64,000 bases of DNA, taken from positions 105,177-169,176 of the forward strand of contig JAIEMV010000015.1 of the NCBI GenBank assembly GCA_019751875.1. The letters are read 5' to 3'. The translations under genes were made by a program, and so were the position numbers. This document shows positions 25,218-33,688 of the stretch, piece after piece. How positions within the stretch are numbered: position 1 is the first letter of the stretch; each line of letters begins with the position of its first letter. Source of the stretch: Hyphomicrobium sp. Lineage in GTDB: Bacteria > Pseudomonadota > Alphaproteobacteria > Rhizobiales > Hyphomicrobiaceae. Below the pieces are notes generated by a model. That model ran no database searches, had not been told where the DNA came from, and saw only the letters and a program-made list of their open reading frames with translations.

Positions 25218-26240
25218 TCACTCTTCGCCCGCAGAATACCTGCTGCTGTCCAATCCCAAAAGGTCCCAGGTGCGACGCATATGGGGAGGAAGCGGCGCGC
25301 TGACGTCGATCTTTCCTCGTCCTGACGGATGGGGGATGATGAGGCGGCGCGCGTGGAGATGGAGCTTGCTTTCCATGTTCTCCGCCGGCAATTCCATGCC
25401 GCCTTCGTACTTTGGATCGCCGACGATCGGATGGCCGATGATCGACATGTGGGCGCGCAACTGATGCTGGCGGCCCGTAACCGGCTTCAATGACACCCAC
25501 GCGGCCTTGCGTCCGACGCGGTCGATGACGGAATAATGCGTGGTGGCGTGCATGGCTTCTTTCTGCTCGCCGGCTTCGGCCTTACGCACGCGGTCACCAT
25601 CGGGACCGGCGGCTTTGACGAGGGCCGCTTCGATTTTGCCCTGGACAGGGTTCGGCACACCCTTCACGAGCGCCCAGTAGGTCTTCGCCGCTGACCGCGT
25701 TTGGAAGGTGCGGCCGAGCTTCGCGGCGGCATTGCGCGTTTTTGCGACGAGGAGGACGCCGGAGGTATCGCGGTCGAGGCGGTGGACGAGGCGCGGACGT
25801 TCGCCGCCGAAGCGGTCGGCCATGCCGGCCAGCATGCCATCGATGTGGCGCTTGGTACCCGTGCCGCCCTGAACGGCGATGCCGGCGGGCTTATTGAGCA
25901 CGAGCACTTCGTCGTCCTCGAACAGGATCATTTTTTCGATGGTGTCGCGGTCGCCCTTCGAAACGCCGGGCGGCGCCTTGAGGCCGGGCTTGGACAGCTT
26001 CGGCTGGCGAATGATCGCGGGAACGCGGATCTCCTGGCCTTCGCTCAAGCGATCGTTGGCTTGCGCACGCTTGCTGTCGACGCGGACCTGACCGGAGCGC
26101 AAAAGCTTCTGCAGATAGCTGTAGCCGAGTTCGGGGAAATGAACGCGGAACCAGCGATCGAGGCGCATGTCGCTCTCGGCGGCGGCGACGGTGATCGATT
26201 CCACTTTCGGGTTGGCGATCTTTTCCTTGGTCGAGGTCAT
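25218..26240 (-). CDS. RluA-family 23S rRNA pseudouridine synthase (RluC-like)
   Basis: 340 residues: an S4-type RNA-binding domain (about residues 20-85, MRLDRWFRVHFPELGYSYLQ with LLRSGQVRVDSKRA) followed by the catalytic domain with RLVHRLDRDTSGVLLVAKT, which contains the catalytic Asp in HRLDRDTSG, and later KPVTGRQHQLRAHM. The S4-plus-HRLDRDTSG layout fits RluC/RluD rather than RluB or TruA. Its start overlaps the crcB stop by four bases. It converts specific uridines of 23S rRNA; which ones cannot be told here. Confidence 0.92.
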   Translation of the reverse strand: MTSTKEKIANPKVESITVAAAESDMRLDRWFRVHFPELGYSYLQKLLRSGQVRVDSKRAQANDRLSEGQEIRVPAIIRQPKLSKPGLKAPPGVSKGDRDTIEKMILFEDDEVLVLNKPAGIAVQGGTGTKRHIDGMLAGMADRFGGERPRLVHRLDRDTSGVLLVAKTRNAAAKLGRTFQTRSAAKTYWALVKGVPNPVQGKIEAALVKAAGPDGDRVRKAEAGEQKEAMHATTHYSVIDRVGRKAAWVSLKPVTGRQHQLRAHMSIIGHPIVGDPKYEGGMELPAENMESKLHLHARRLIIPHPSGRGKIDVSAPLPPHMRRTWDLLGLDSSRYSAGEE

Positions 26241-26629
26241 GTGAGCGTCCAGCGCGCGAGGGCCATGCCGGCGACGAGGCCCGCTATCGAGAGGACAACC
26301 GAGCCGACGATATAGGCCGCGACGGCTTCCAGCGAGCGGTTGGCGTAGAGGTCGGCGGCATCGAGAGAGAATGCCGAAAACGTCGTGAAGCCGCCGAGGA
26401 TGCCGGCCATGACGAAGGCGCGTAATTCAGGCGAACTGTCGAAGCGCTCGATGATCGTCACAACGGCAAGCCCCATGAGGAATGAGCCCACGACATTCAC
26501 GGCGAGTGTCGCCCACGGGAACATCGGGCCGCCACGCGCGAAAGCATAGCCTGCAAACACCTGATAGGTGAGGAAGCGGAGCGCCGCTCCGATCGCGCCG
26601 CCCGCCGAGACAAGGACCAGCAGCTTCAT
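26237..26629 (-). CDS. crcB: Fluoride channel CrcB/Fluc
   Basis: 130 residues, four membrane helices. Family motifs are GGAIGAALRFLTY, TLAVNVVGSFLMGL (the pore Asn) and GILGGFTTFSAFSLDA (pore Phe/Thr track). It forms dual-topology dimers that export fluoride. The ATG at 26629 is chosen because the ten extra codons from 26659 are not conserved and the chosen start follows GGGGGCG. It opens the tight operon with the pseudouridine synthase, two small membrane proteins, HAD and ATP12. No fluoride riboswitch was recognised upstream. Confidence 0.93.
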   Translation of the reverse strand: MKLLVLVSAGGAIGAALRFLTYQVFAGYAFARGGPMFPWATLAVNVVGSFLMGLAVVTIIERFDSSPELRAFVMAGILGGFTTFSAFSLDAADLYANRSLEAVAAYIVGSVVLSIAGLVAGMALARWTLT

Positions 26630-26692
26630 CGCGCCCCCGGAAACCGGCAATTCGGGCACCTATAGCCCGCCTGCGGCCATTAACGCAAAGGC

Positions 26693-26929
26693 TCAATCGT
26701 CGTCGGGATTGGTGGAGAAGCCGCGGCCCAGCGCCCATCCAATGGTCCAGCCGATGAGCATCGCGAAGAGATTGACGCCGAGGAAGATCGCGGAGTGCAG
26801 GTCGGCCACCTGATCGGGACTGTCGAACTTCAGCTTGTCCACGATCCAGGAGGCTACGGGCGTCGCCAGGAAAACAGTCGTGACGGCCGCAAACGTCGCG
26901 GCGAAAATCATCGCTACGAGATAGCGCAT
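26693..26929 (-). CDS. Small two-helix membrane protein, unrecognised
   Basis: 78 residues with hydrophobic segments at about 3-27 (YLVAMIFAATFAAVTTVFLA) and 48-69 (AIFLGVNLFAMLIGWTIGWA), separated by a short charged loop, and an acidic tail NPDDD. It starts 46 bases after the Tae4-like gene on the same strand. Because of this position it could be an immunity or accessory protein, yet it lacks the length and soluble domain of known Tai4 immunity proteins. It may equally be an independent inner-membrane protein. Confidence 0.65.
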   Translation of the reverse strand: MRYLVAMIFAATFAAVTTVFLATPVASWIVDKLKFDSPDQVADLHSAIFLGVNLFAMLIGWTIGWALGRGFSTNPDDD

Positions 26930-26975
26930 GCGGACCTCCGGTGTGTGATGTTGAGCGACATGCGCGGGGATCGTC

Positions 26976-27521
26976 CTACTGCACTTCCCAGAACCAGATT
27001 TCGCCGGCGCCAGCGTAGTTCGAGTAATAGCCGATCCAGGAGAACCACTCCATCAACCACTTGGCGCTGGAGCGGTAGCCGTTCCACACATCGATGTGGT
27101 CGCCGGTTGCGCGGCCCTGATCGGTGGACCGGTGCCAGTAGTCCTGGATATAGATGATGCCCGTGCGTCCGAAGATCTTCGGATAGAACTGGGCGGCGTC
27201 GGCGCCGGTGAATTTCTCGATCCGACCGACACCGGCGATGTTCGCGCGGGCAATGGCGTTGGCGAGCTGGCTGGCATTGATGAAGTGCATCTCCTCGCGC
27301 GGATGCACGGAACAATGCGAGCAGCCGCTGATCTGAGCCGGCTGGACGCCTGCGCGGCGAAGAGCCACGCCCATACGGATGGCGCATTGATTGGAGAAGA
27401 CGGGAAAAGCTTTCTTGATCTGACGGCCTTCAAGGTTGGTCAGGTCCTGGGGCGCGAGACAGGGTGTTTGGACGCTCTCGTTGATCGGATGGCCGTACCA
27501 GAGGTCCTTGAATTCGATCAT
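26976..27521 (-). CDS. Tae4-like peptidoglycan amidase (type VI effector family)
   Basis: 181 residues, no signal peptide. The family core is visible: FSNQCAIRMGVALRRAG with the presumed catalytic Cys46, and GDHIDVWNG with the catalytic His142, in the order and spacing of Tae4 amidases, which cut the D-iGlu-mDAP bond of stem peptides. The protein starts MIEFKDLWYGHP and ends in an aromatic-rich strand (GEIWFWEVQ). An extra CSHC pair near residues 67-70 may form a disulfide. The ATG at 27521 is preferred because a GGGGAG site precedes it; an ATG at 27539 lies on top of that site. No type VI secretion genes and no recognisable Tai4 are in the window. A housekeeping amidase of the same fold is the alternative. 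Confidence 0.8.
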   Translation of the reverse strand: MIEFKDLWYGHPINESVQTPCLAPQDLTNLEGRQIKKAFPVFSNQCAIRMGVALRRAGVQPAQISGCSHCSVHPREEMHFINASQLANAIARANIAGVGRIEKFTGADAAQFYPKIFGRTGIIYIQDYWHRSTDQGRATGDHIDVWNGYRSSAKWLMEWFSWIGYYSNYAGAGEIWFWEVQ

Positions 27522-27632
27522 GCCGACGTACTCCCCCAAGATTTCGGCTGTCTCACACGCCCCCGCGCCAGGCCGGGACTATAGCATCGCGGGCGGTGGA
27601 CGCCAGTCGGGGCAGTCGATCGGATCGCCGCG

Positions 27633-28943
27633 TCAGCCGCGCTTTTTGCGCAGGGCGGCCCAGTAGTCCAGGCGCTTCTTGATCTCGCGCTCGAAGCCGC
27701 GTTCGGGCGGGTCGTAATACTGCGGGCGGCGCCTCATTTCGTCGGGGAAGTAGTTCTGGCCGGAGAAACCGTCCGGTGCGTCGTGGTCATATTGGTAGCC
27801 TTCGCCGTAGCCTTCCTCCTCCATGAACTTGGTCGGCGCATTGAGAATGATCTTGGGCGGGGCGAGTGAGCCCTGGTCGCGAGCGGCGCGCATGGCGGCT
27901 TTGTAGGCGACGTAGTTGGCGTTCGATTTGGGGGCGGTGGCGAGATAGATGACCACTTCGCTGAGGGCCAGTTCGCCTTCGGGCGAGCCGAGAAAGTCGT
28001 AGGCGTCCTTGGCCGCAGTGGCGATGACGAGGGCTTGCGGATCGGCCAACCCGATATCCTCGATCGCCATTCGGACGAGGCGGCGGGCGAGGAAGAGACG
28101 GTCTTCGCCGCCTTCGAGCATGCGCGCGAACCAGTAGAGCGCGGCGTCGGGATCGGAGCCGCGTACGGACTTGTGTAGCGCTGAGATCAGGTTGTAGTGA
28201 CCTTCGCGGCTCTTATCGTAGATGGGCGCGCGGCGCTGGACGAGGCGGACGAGTTCCTCGCGGCCGATGGGCATGGCCCCTTCGGATACGGTGGCGAACA
28301 CATCCTCGGCGAGGTTCAGAATGGCGCGGCCGTCGCCATCGGCCATTTGCACGAGGGCGTCGCGGGCATCGTCGTCGAGGGGGAGCTTGCGGCCCATCTC
28401 GTCTTCGGCGCGCTGGAGGAGGCCTTCGAGCGCCGCGTCGTCGAGGCGGTTCAGCGTGAGGACGATGGCGCGCGAGAGCAGAGCGGCGTTGAGTTCGAAG
28501 GACGGGTTCTCCGTGGTGGCGCCAACGAGCGTGATGGTTCCGTCTTCCACGTGCGGCAGGAAGCTATCCTGCTGCGAGCGGTTGAAGCGATGAATCTCGT
28601 CGATGAACAGCAGCGTGCCGCGGCCCTGCTCGCGCTGCATGCGCGCTTTGTCGAAGGTTTTGCGCAGGTCCTGCACTCCGGAGAAGATCGCGGACAGTTG
28701 TTCGAACACGAGGTTGGTTTCGCCGGCGAGCAGGCGCGCAATCGTGGTCTTGCCGCAGCCCGGCGGGCCCCAGAGGATGAGGCTCGGCAGCCGCCCGCTT
28801 TTGAGCAGTCGCGTGAGTTTGCCGTCGGGTCCGACGAGATGGTCCTGTCCGGCGACTTCGGCGAGCGTGCGCGGGCGCAGACGGTCCGCCAGCGGGCGTG
28901 GGGCGCTTTTCTCCAGACCGGCGGCTTCGAAGAGGTTGGTCAT
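27633..28943 (-). CDS. rarA: Replication-associated recombination protein RarA (MgsA)
   Basis: 436 residues, AAA+ ATPase of the RarA/WHIP/Mgs1 family. Walker A is WGPPGCGKTTIARLLA, Walker B LLFIDEIHRFNRSQQD, sensor 1 GATTENPSFE. The C-terminal tetramerisation part contains LISALHKSVRGSDPDAALYW and the FDNLP-like tail GFSGQNYFPD. It acts at stalled replication forks. The ATG at 28943 (MTNLFEAAGLEK) matches family starts; upstream codons to 29135 belong to repeats and degQ. The gene follows degQ at 89 bases and precedes the Tae4-like gene. Confidence 0.93.
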   Translation of the reverse strand: MTNLFEAAGLEKSAPRPLADRLRPRTLAEVAGQDHLVGPDGKLTRLLKSGRLPSLILWGPPGCGKTTIARLLAGETNLVFEQLSAIFSGVQDLRKTFDKARMQREQGRGTLLFIDEIHRFNRSQQDSFLPHVEDGTITLVGATTENPSFELNAALLSRAIVLTLNRLDDAALEGLLQRAEDEMGRKLPLDDDARDALVQMADGDGRAILNLAEDVFATVSEGAMPIGREELVRLVQRRAPIYDKSREGHYNLISALHKSVRGSDPDAALYWFARMLEGGEDRLFLARRLVRMAIEDIGLADPQALVIATAAKDAYDFLGSPEGELALSEVVIYLATAPKSNANYVAYKAAMRAARDQGSLAPPKIILNAPTKFMEEEGYGEGYQYDHDAPDGFSGQNYFPDEMRRRPQYYDPPERGFEREIKKRLDYWAALRKKRG

Positions 28944-28977
28944 CAGGAGGTTATAGGCTGGAGGATCGTGCGGCGAA

Positions 28978-29037
28978 ACCCGTGGATCAGGCACCCGTGG
29001 ATCAGGCAACCGTGGATCAGGCACCCGTGGATCAGCC
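28978..29037. repeat. Four tandem 15-bp repeats overlapping the degQ stop codon
   Basis: ACCCGTGGATCAGGC occurs four times head to tail (28978, 28993, 29008 with one change, 29023 with one change). On the minus strand every unit contains TGATCC in the same frame as the degQ stop, so four in-frame TGA codons follow one another at five-codon spacing. Confidence 0.9.
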
Positions 29038-30465
29038 CGGCACCTGGAGGAGCATGGCTTTGCCGTCGCGCCGGATACCGACGATCCAGGTGCGCTGGCG
29101 GGTGTTGAGCTGCCGTTCGAGGTCGGCGATGTCATCGACGCGCTGTTGCTGCAGTTCGGTGATCACGTCGCCCGGCTGGAAGCCGAGACGCTGCGCGACA
29201 GAGCCGGGACGCAGGGACACGATGGCGACGCCGTCGCCTTCGTCGATGCCGAGTTCGTCAGCGAGGCCGGGAAGAATGTTGGAGACGCGGGCCCCATCGA
29301 ATGGATGCGTGCCGACGAGGTTGCGGACATCGTCCTTGCCGGGCTGGGGGGGCGCGGCGAGCGCCAGATCGATCGTGACCGGCCGGCGGTTGCGGAGCAG
29401 ATCGATGCGCGCGGTGTTGCCGACGCCGCGCGTTGTCAGGCGGTAGTACACGGCGCGGGGATCGGTGACTTCGAAGCCGTCGATACGGGTAATCACGTCG
29501 CCGGCCTGGAGGCCTGCCCCCGCACCCGGTCCACGGTTGGAGACGCGCGAGACGACAGCGCCGGAGATGCGGTCAAGACCGAGAGCTTCGGCAATCTCGC
29601 GTGTGACGGGTTCAAGGAGGACGCCGAGCCAGGGACGCTCCACCTTGCGGCCGGCGGCGGTACTCTCGACGTAAAGGCGTACGAGGTTGGAAGGGATCGC
29701 GAAGCCGATGCCCTGCGAGCCGCCGGTTTGGCTGAAAATCATCGTGTTGATGCCGACGAGACGACCGGACATATCGACGAGCGCGCCGCCGGAGTTGCCG
29801 GGGTTGATGGCGGCATCGGTTTGAATGAAGACCTGGCTGTCGGATTTGCCGATCTCGGTGCGGGCGAGCGCGGAGACGATGCCGGACGTGACGGTCTGGC
29901 CAACTCCGAACGGATTGCCGATGGCGAGGACGAGATCGCCGACTTCGAGGGTGTCGCTATCTTCGAAGGCGATGGTGGGGAAGCGGTTGTCGCCGCCTTC
30001 GATCTTGAGGATGGCGATATCGGTTTTGTCATCTTGCACGACGACGCGGGCATCGAACTCGCGCTTGTCGGCGAGCGCCACGCGGATCTCCGTTTCGCCG
30101 CGGCCCTTGATGACGTGCGTGTTGGTGACGATCGTGCCATCGGTTGAAACGATGACGCCGGAGCCCAGCGAAGACTGGACGCGCTCAGACGGCCGGCCAA
30201 AGCGTTCGCCGAAAAACTGGCGGAAGAAGGGATCGTTGGCGAACGGCGAGGAGAACGCCTGCACCCGGCGGCGGACATAGACGTTGACGACGGCGGGCGA
30301 GGCTTTGCGGGCGATGGGCGCAAAAGAATACTGCACCATCTCGCGCGACGGGGGCACCTGCTTTTGTTGCGCGGCCAAGCGAGAAGTGGTCGCGACTTCA
30401 AAGGCGACGAACGCGAGCAGAAGGCCCAGAACGCTGAAGGCCCAGACGGCGGCGCGGCTTCGCAT
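29032..30465 (-). CDS. degQ: Periplasmic serine protease, DegP/DegQ type
   Basis: 477 residues. An N-terminal membrane/signal segment (RSRAAVWAFSVLGLLLAFVA) precedes an S1C trypsin-like domain with His in NTHVIKG, Asp in DKTDIAILKI and Ser in NPGNSGGALV, then two PDZ domains (about residues 280-370 and 395-475; the second ends with PGDVITELQQQRVDD). It degrades or refolds damaged periplasmic proteins. The ATG at 30465 has GAGGA eight bases upstream; the longer frame to 30642 runs into a palindromic repeat. It lies downstream of rplQ but behind its terminator. degP is an equally valid name. Confidence 0.9.
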   Translation of the reverse strand: MRSRAAVWAFSVLGLLLAFVAFEVATTSRLAAQQKQVPPSREMVQYSFAPIARKASPAVVNVYVRRRVQAFSSPFANDPFFRQFFGERFGRPSERVQSSLGSGVIVSTDGTIVTNTHVIKGRGETEIRVALADKREFDARVVVQDDKTDIAILKIEGGDNRFPTIAFEDSDTLEVGDLVLAIGNPFGVGQTVTSGIVSALARTEIGKSDSQVFIQTDAAINPGNSGGALVDMSGRLVGINTMIFSQTGGSQGIGFAIPSNLVRLYVESTAAGRKVERPWLGVLLEPVTREIAEALGLDRISGAVVSRVSNRGPGAGAGLQAGDVITRIDGFEVTDPRAVYYRLTTRGVGNTARIDLLRNRRPVTIDLALAAPPQPGKDDVRNLVGTHPFDGARVSNILPGLADELGIDEGDGVAIVSLRPGSVAQRLGFQPGDVITELQQQRVDDIADLERQLNTRQRTWIVGIRRDGKAMLLQVPG

Positions 30466-30581
30466 GCGTGATCCTCGACGGTTGCGGGACTGATGATCGT
30501 TCCGGCAAACGAGATGATGCCACGGCCGATATAGGCGAAGAGTCGGACGAGAGGAAGTTAGCGAGTTTTCACTTTGGTGGG

Positions 30582-30622
30582 GCGCGTTCCGACTCCCCTG
30601 CCGGAAGCCGGCCGGAACGCGC
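30582..30622. repeat. Nested-palindrome element, single copy between degQ and rplQ
   Basis: Outer arms GCGCGTTCCG (30582-30591) and CGGAACGCGC (30613-30622) are perfect; the single A and the CCGGC bulge are in their usual places; the inner stem CTCCC/GGAAG is imperfect. The outer arms differ from the copies in the rpoA-rplQ gap but match the inverted copy at 31408-31450. Confidence 0.8.
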
Positions 30623-30640
30623 GGACCAGTCATCGACAAC

Positions 30641-30672
30641 AAAACGCCCGCCGGGCAGACCCAACGGGCGTT
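30641..30672 (-). terminator. Intrinsic terminator of the alpha operon (after rplQ)
   Basis: On the minus strand AACGCCCG (30672-30665) pairs with CGGGCGTT (30650-30643), followed by TTGTTG. It is 24 bases past the rplQ stop. Confidence 0.75.
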
Positions 30673-30695
30673 CGAGTGATCGCAAACGGGGCTGA

Positions 30696-31127
30696 TTACG
30701 CGCCGGCTTCGTCGCGGGCGGCGACTTCAGCTTCGTGGCGGGCCTTGTCTTCCGAGCCCTTGACGCTCTCGTCACGGTCGACGAGTTCGATGACCGCGCG
30801 GGGAGCGCTGTCGCCGTAGCGGAAACCGGCCTTCAGGACGCGCGCATAGCCGCCATTGCGGTTCTTGTAGCGCGGAGCCAGAACGTCGAACAACTTCTTG
30901 ACCATGTCCTCGTCGCGCAGACGTGCGGCGGCGAGACGGCGCGAGTTCAAGTCACCGCGCTTGGCGAGCGTGATGTACTTGTCGATGACGCGCTTCAGGT
31001 CTTTCGCCTTGGGCAAGGTCGTGACGATCTGCTCGTGCTTGATGAGGGCTGCGGCCATATTGGAGAACATGGCTTGGCGATGGGCACTATCGCGGTTGAA
31101 CCGCCGGCCTAAACTTCCGTGACGCAT
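30696..31127 (-). CDS. rplQ: Ribosomal protein L17
   Basis: 143 residues, starting [20 protein letters not shown], the L17 signature. The conserved fold ends near residue 118; the remaining tail is charged and Ala-rich ([17 protein letters not shown]). L17 lines the peptide exit region of the 50S subunit. It is the last gene of the alpha operon, separated from rpoA by 329 bases filled with five palindromic elements. Confidence 0.97.
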   Translation of the reverse strand: MRHGSLGRRFNRDSAHRQAMFSNMAAALIKHEQIVTTLPKAKDLKRVIDKYITLAKRGDLNSRRLAAARLRDEDMVKKLFDVLAPRYKNRNGGYARVLKAGFRYGDSAPRAVIELVDRDESVKGSEDKARHEAEVAARDEAGA

Positions 31128-31201
31128 GGTTCGATCTCTCTTTTTCTCTACCGGTTGTTACGGGGAGGTTCTACGGCCTCGCCTCGTTGAGTCTTTGCTT
31201 T

Positions 31202-31450
31202 GCGCATGGCGACTCCCCTGTCGGGGAGCCGGCCGCCATGCGCGAAGGTCGTTGCGCATGGCGACTCCCCTGTCGGGGAGCCGGCCGCCATGCGCTTGGT
31301 TCGTTGCGCTTGGCGACCCCCCGTCGGGGAGCCGGCCGCCATGCGCGAAGGTCATTGCGCATGGCCACTCCCCTGTCGGGGAGCCGGCCGCCATGCGGGA
31401 AGTTTGGTGCGCGTTCCGGCCGGCTCCGCGGAGCGGAGTCGGAACGCGCA
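31202..31450. repeat. Array of five nested-palindrome elements between rpoA and rplQ
   Basis: Four direct copies at 31202-31243, 31254-31295, 31306-31346 and 31357-31398 (period about 52) have outer arms GCGCATGGCG / CGCCATGCGC, inner arms CTCCCC / GGGGAG around TGTC, an unpaired A at the 5' side and CCGGC at the 3' side. The third and fourth carry point changes. A fifth, inverted copy at 31408-31450 has outer arms TGCGCGTTCCG / CGGAACGCGCA and inner arms CTCCGC / GCGGAG. The array ends six bases from the rpoA stop. The rest of this 329-bp gap (31128-31201) shows only the rplQ ribosome-binding region. Confidence 0.9.
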
Positions 31451-31456
31451 AAGTGA

Positions 31457-32485
31457 TTAGTACTGGTCTTCGAAGCGCTTGGCGAGTTCTTCGATGTTGT
31501 CCGGCGGCCAGTTCGGCACTTCCATGCCGAGGTGCAGGCCCATCGAGGCCAGAACTTCCTTGATCTCGTTGAGCGACTTGCGGCCGAAGTTCGGCGTGCG
31601 CAGCATCTCGGCTTCCGTCTTCTGGATCAGGTCGCCGATATAGACGATGTTGTCGTTCTTCAGGCAGTTCGCAGAGCGGACCGAAAGCTCAAGTTCATCG
31701 ACCTTCTTGAGCAGGGCGGCGTTGAAGGCCAGCTCCGGATGGCGCTGCTCTTCCTGCGGCTTCTTGGGCTCTTCGAAGTTGATGAAGACGGCGAGCTGAT
31801 CCTGGAGGATGCGGGCGGCGAGCGCCACGGCATCTTCGGCACGAACCGAGCCGTCGGTTTCGACGGTCATGGTCAGCTTGTCATAGTCGAGGATCTGGCC
31901 CTCGCGGGTGTTCTCGACCTTGTAGGACACCTTCTTGACCGGCGTATAAATGCTGTCGACGGCGATCAGGCCGATCGGTGCATCGTCCGGGCGGTTGCGC
32001 TCGGCGGGGACGTAGCCCTTGCCCATATCGGTCGTGAACTCCATGCGGACCGACGCACCCTGATCGAGGTGGCAGATCACGTGCTCGGGGTTCAGGATTT
32101 CGACGTCAGAGGAGACTTCGATGTCGCCAGCCTTCACCGGGCCGGCGCCTTCCTTCTTCAGCACCATACGCTTGACGCCATCCGAGTGGAGGCGCAGCGC
32201 GATTTCCTTGATGTTGAGGATGATGTCGGTGACGTCTTCGCGGACGCCGGCAATCGAGGAGAACTCATGCAGCACGCCGTCGATCTGCACGGTCTTGATG
32301 GCGGCGCCCTGGAGCGACGACAGCAGCACGCGGCGCAGCGCGTTGCCGAGCGTCATGCCGAAGCCGCGCTCAAGGGGCTCTGCGATCACGGTCGCAAGGC
32401 GGGTGCGGTCGCGGCCCGGAATGATCTCGAGCTTCGACGGCTTGATCAGGTCTTGCCAGTTTTTCTGTAAAACAGCGCTTGTCAC
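31457..32485 (-). CDS. rpoA: RNA polymerase alpha subunit
   Basis: 342 residues. The N-terminal domain (about 1-235), with [20 protein letters not shown], dimerises and docks beta and beta-prime; a linker leads to the C-terminal domain (about 255-325, [20 protein letters not shown] with [14 protein letters not shown]) that contacts UP elements and activators. Length and both domains are complete. A hairpin with a T-run between rpsK and rpoA may set alpha levels apart from the upstream ribosomal proteins. Confidence 0.98.
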   Translation of the reverse strand: MTSAVLQKNWQDLIKPSKLEIIPGRDRTRLATVIAEPLERGFGMTLGNALRRVLLSSLQGAAIKTVQIDGVLHEFSSIAGVREDVTDIILNIKEIALRLHSDGVKRMVLKKEGAGPVKAGDIEVSSDVEILNPEHVICHLDQGASVRMEFTTDMGKGYVPAERNRPDDAPIGLIAVDSIYTPVKKVSYKVENTREGQILDYDKLTMTVETDGSVRAEDAVALAARILQDQLAVFINFEEPKKPQEEQRHPELAFNAALLKKVDELELSVRSANCLKNDNIVYIGDLIQKTEAEMLRTPNFGRKSLNEIKEVLASMGLHLGMEVPNWPPDNIEELAKRFEDQY

Positions 32486-32596
32486 GTGGTGGCCTCTCTC
32501 AGGTGTCGAACACGCATCCCGCCCAAAGGCGCGCGTTCCTTTACCCAGGGGTCGTTCGGTCCGTCCGCATCAGGGGGCAATCGTGCGGGTGGAACG

Positions 32597-32636
32597 GCAA
32601 AACGGACGCCGGGGCCGCAGGGGGCCCGAGCGTCCG
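32597..32636 (-). terminator. Terminator-like hairpin between rpsK and rpoA
   Basis: On the minus strand CGGACGC (32636-32630) pairs with GCGTCCG (32609-32603), with a further GC-rich inner stem, and is followed by TTTTGCC. It begins 14 bases after the rpsK stop. A partial terminator/attenuator is the likely role, since rpoA has no obvious promoter of its own. Confidence 0.45.
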
Positions 32637-32649
32637 GCATGAAATTCAA

Positions 32650-33051
32650 TCAAACGCGGCGGCGCTTGCGCGGACGGCAGCCGTTATGCGGGATCGGCGT
32701 GACGTCGCGGATCGAGGTGATCTGGAAGCCGACAGCCTGAAGCGCACGCAGCGCGCTCTCGCGGCCCGAACCGGGACCGCAGACTTCGACTTCGAGCACC
32801 TTCACACCGTGCTCCTGAGCCTTCTTGCCGGCGTCTTCCGCTGCCATCTGGGCCGCGAACGGCGTCGACTTGCGCGAGCCCTTGAAGCCCATCGTGCCCG
32901 ACGACGACCAGGCAAGCGTGTTGCCCTGCGCATCGGTGATGGTGATCATGGTGTTGTTGAACGACGCGTTGACGTGCGCGACACCCGACGTGATGTTCTT
33001 CTTTTCGCGGCGGCGAACCTTCGCGCGGCCCTGGGCCTGTTCCTTAGCCAT
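32650..33051 (-). CDS. rpsK: Ribosomal protein S11
   Basis: 133 residues. Core motifs [34 protein letters not shown] and the C-terminal [20 protein letters not shown], which lies near the 30S platform and the Shine-Dalgarno helix. It lies 112 bases after rpsM. Confidence 0.97.
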   Translation of the reverse strand: MAKEQAQGRAKVRRREKKNITSGVAHVNASFNNTMITITDAQGNTLAWSSSGTMGFKGSRKSTPFAAQMAAEDAGKKAQEHGVKVLEVEVCGPGSGRESALRALQAVGFQITSIRDVTPIPHNGCRPRKRRRV

Positions 33052-33163
33052 CGTCTCTCAAACTCCTGCGCCCCCTTAAGCGGCGGCTCGTTTCTGTTCG
33101 TGACTGCGACCGAGCATCGGCCTGCACTGCGGTGCGAGGCCGGCGCAACGGGCGCGAATTCTA

Positions 33164-33535
33164 TTAGGCCTTCTTCTTGCCGGCGATCGGCTTGGCCGGG
33201 CCCTTGCGTGTGCGTGCGTTCGTGTGCGTGCGCTGGCCGCGGACCGGAAGGCCCTTACGGTGACGCAGACCGCGGTAGCAACCGAGGTCCATGAGACGCT
33301 TGATGTTCTGCGAAACTTCGCGGCGCAGGTCGCCTTCGACGATGTAATCGCGGTCGATCGTTTCGCGGATCTGGAGCACTTCGGCGTCGGTCAGCTGGCT
33401 GACACGGCGATCGGCGGGAATGCCGACGCCTGCACAGATCTTCTCGGCGAACTTGGGGCCAATCCCGTGGATATACTGAAGCGCGATGACGACGCGCTTC
33501 TGGGTCGGGATGTTCACACCTGCGATACGAGCCAC
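33164..33535 (-). CDS. rpsM: Ribosomal protein S13
   Basis: 123 residues, start [20 protein letters not shown], with [16 protein letters not shown] (helix-hairpin-helix) and the basic C-terminal tail [20 protein letters not shown] that reaches the tRNA sites. It is the first gene of the promoter-defined alpha operon: a consensus-like promoter lies 150 bases upstream. Confidence 0.97.
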   Translation of the reverse strand: MARIAGVNIPTQKRVVIALQYIHGIGPKFAEKICAGVGIPADRRVSQLTDAEVLQIRETIDRDYIVEGDLRREVSQNIKRLMDLGCYRGLRHRKGLPVRGQRTHTNARTRKGPAKPIAGKKKA

Positions 33536-33688
33536 GATCTTCTCCTGGGCTTTCTAGTCCGTGTCAGCCGGGCTGCTCGAGATCGAGCGCCAAGCCATTG
33601 TTGCTGCCAGCTAAAACGAAATAGAACCAGCCTTGCGAGTAAACTTCGCCCGGCCAATCCCATCAACCCTGCGTCATGAAAGCGCGGT

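Noticed and set aside
31202..31398. Evenly spaced 52-bp repeats resembling a CRISPR array
   Set aside because: The repeats are nested palindromes with only about 10-base spacers, imperfect copies and an inverted member; there are no cas genes.
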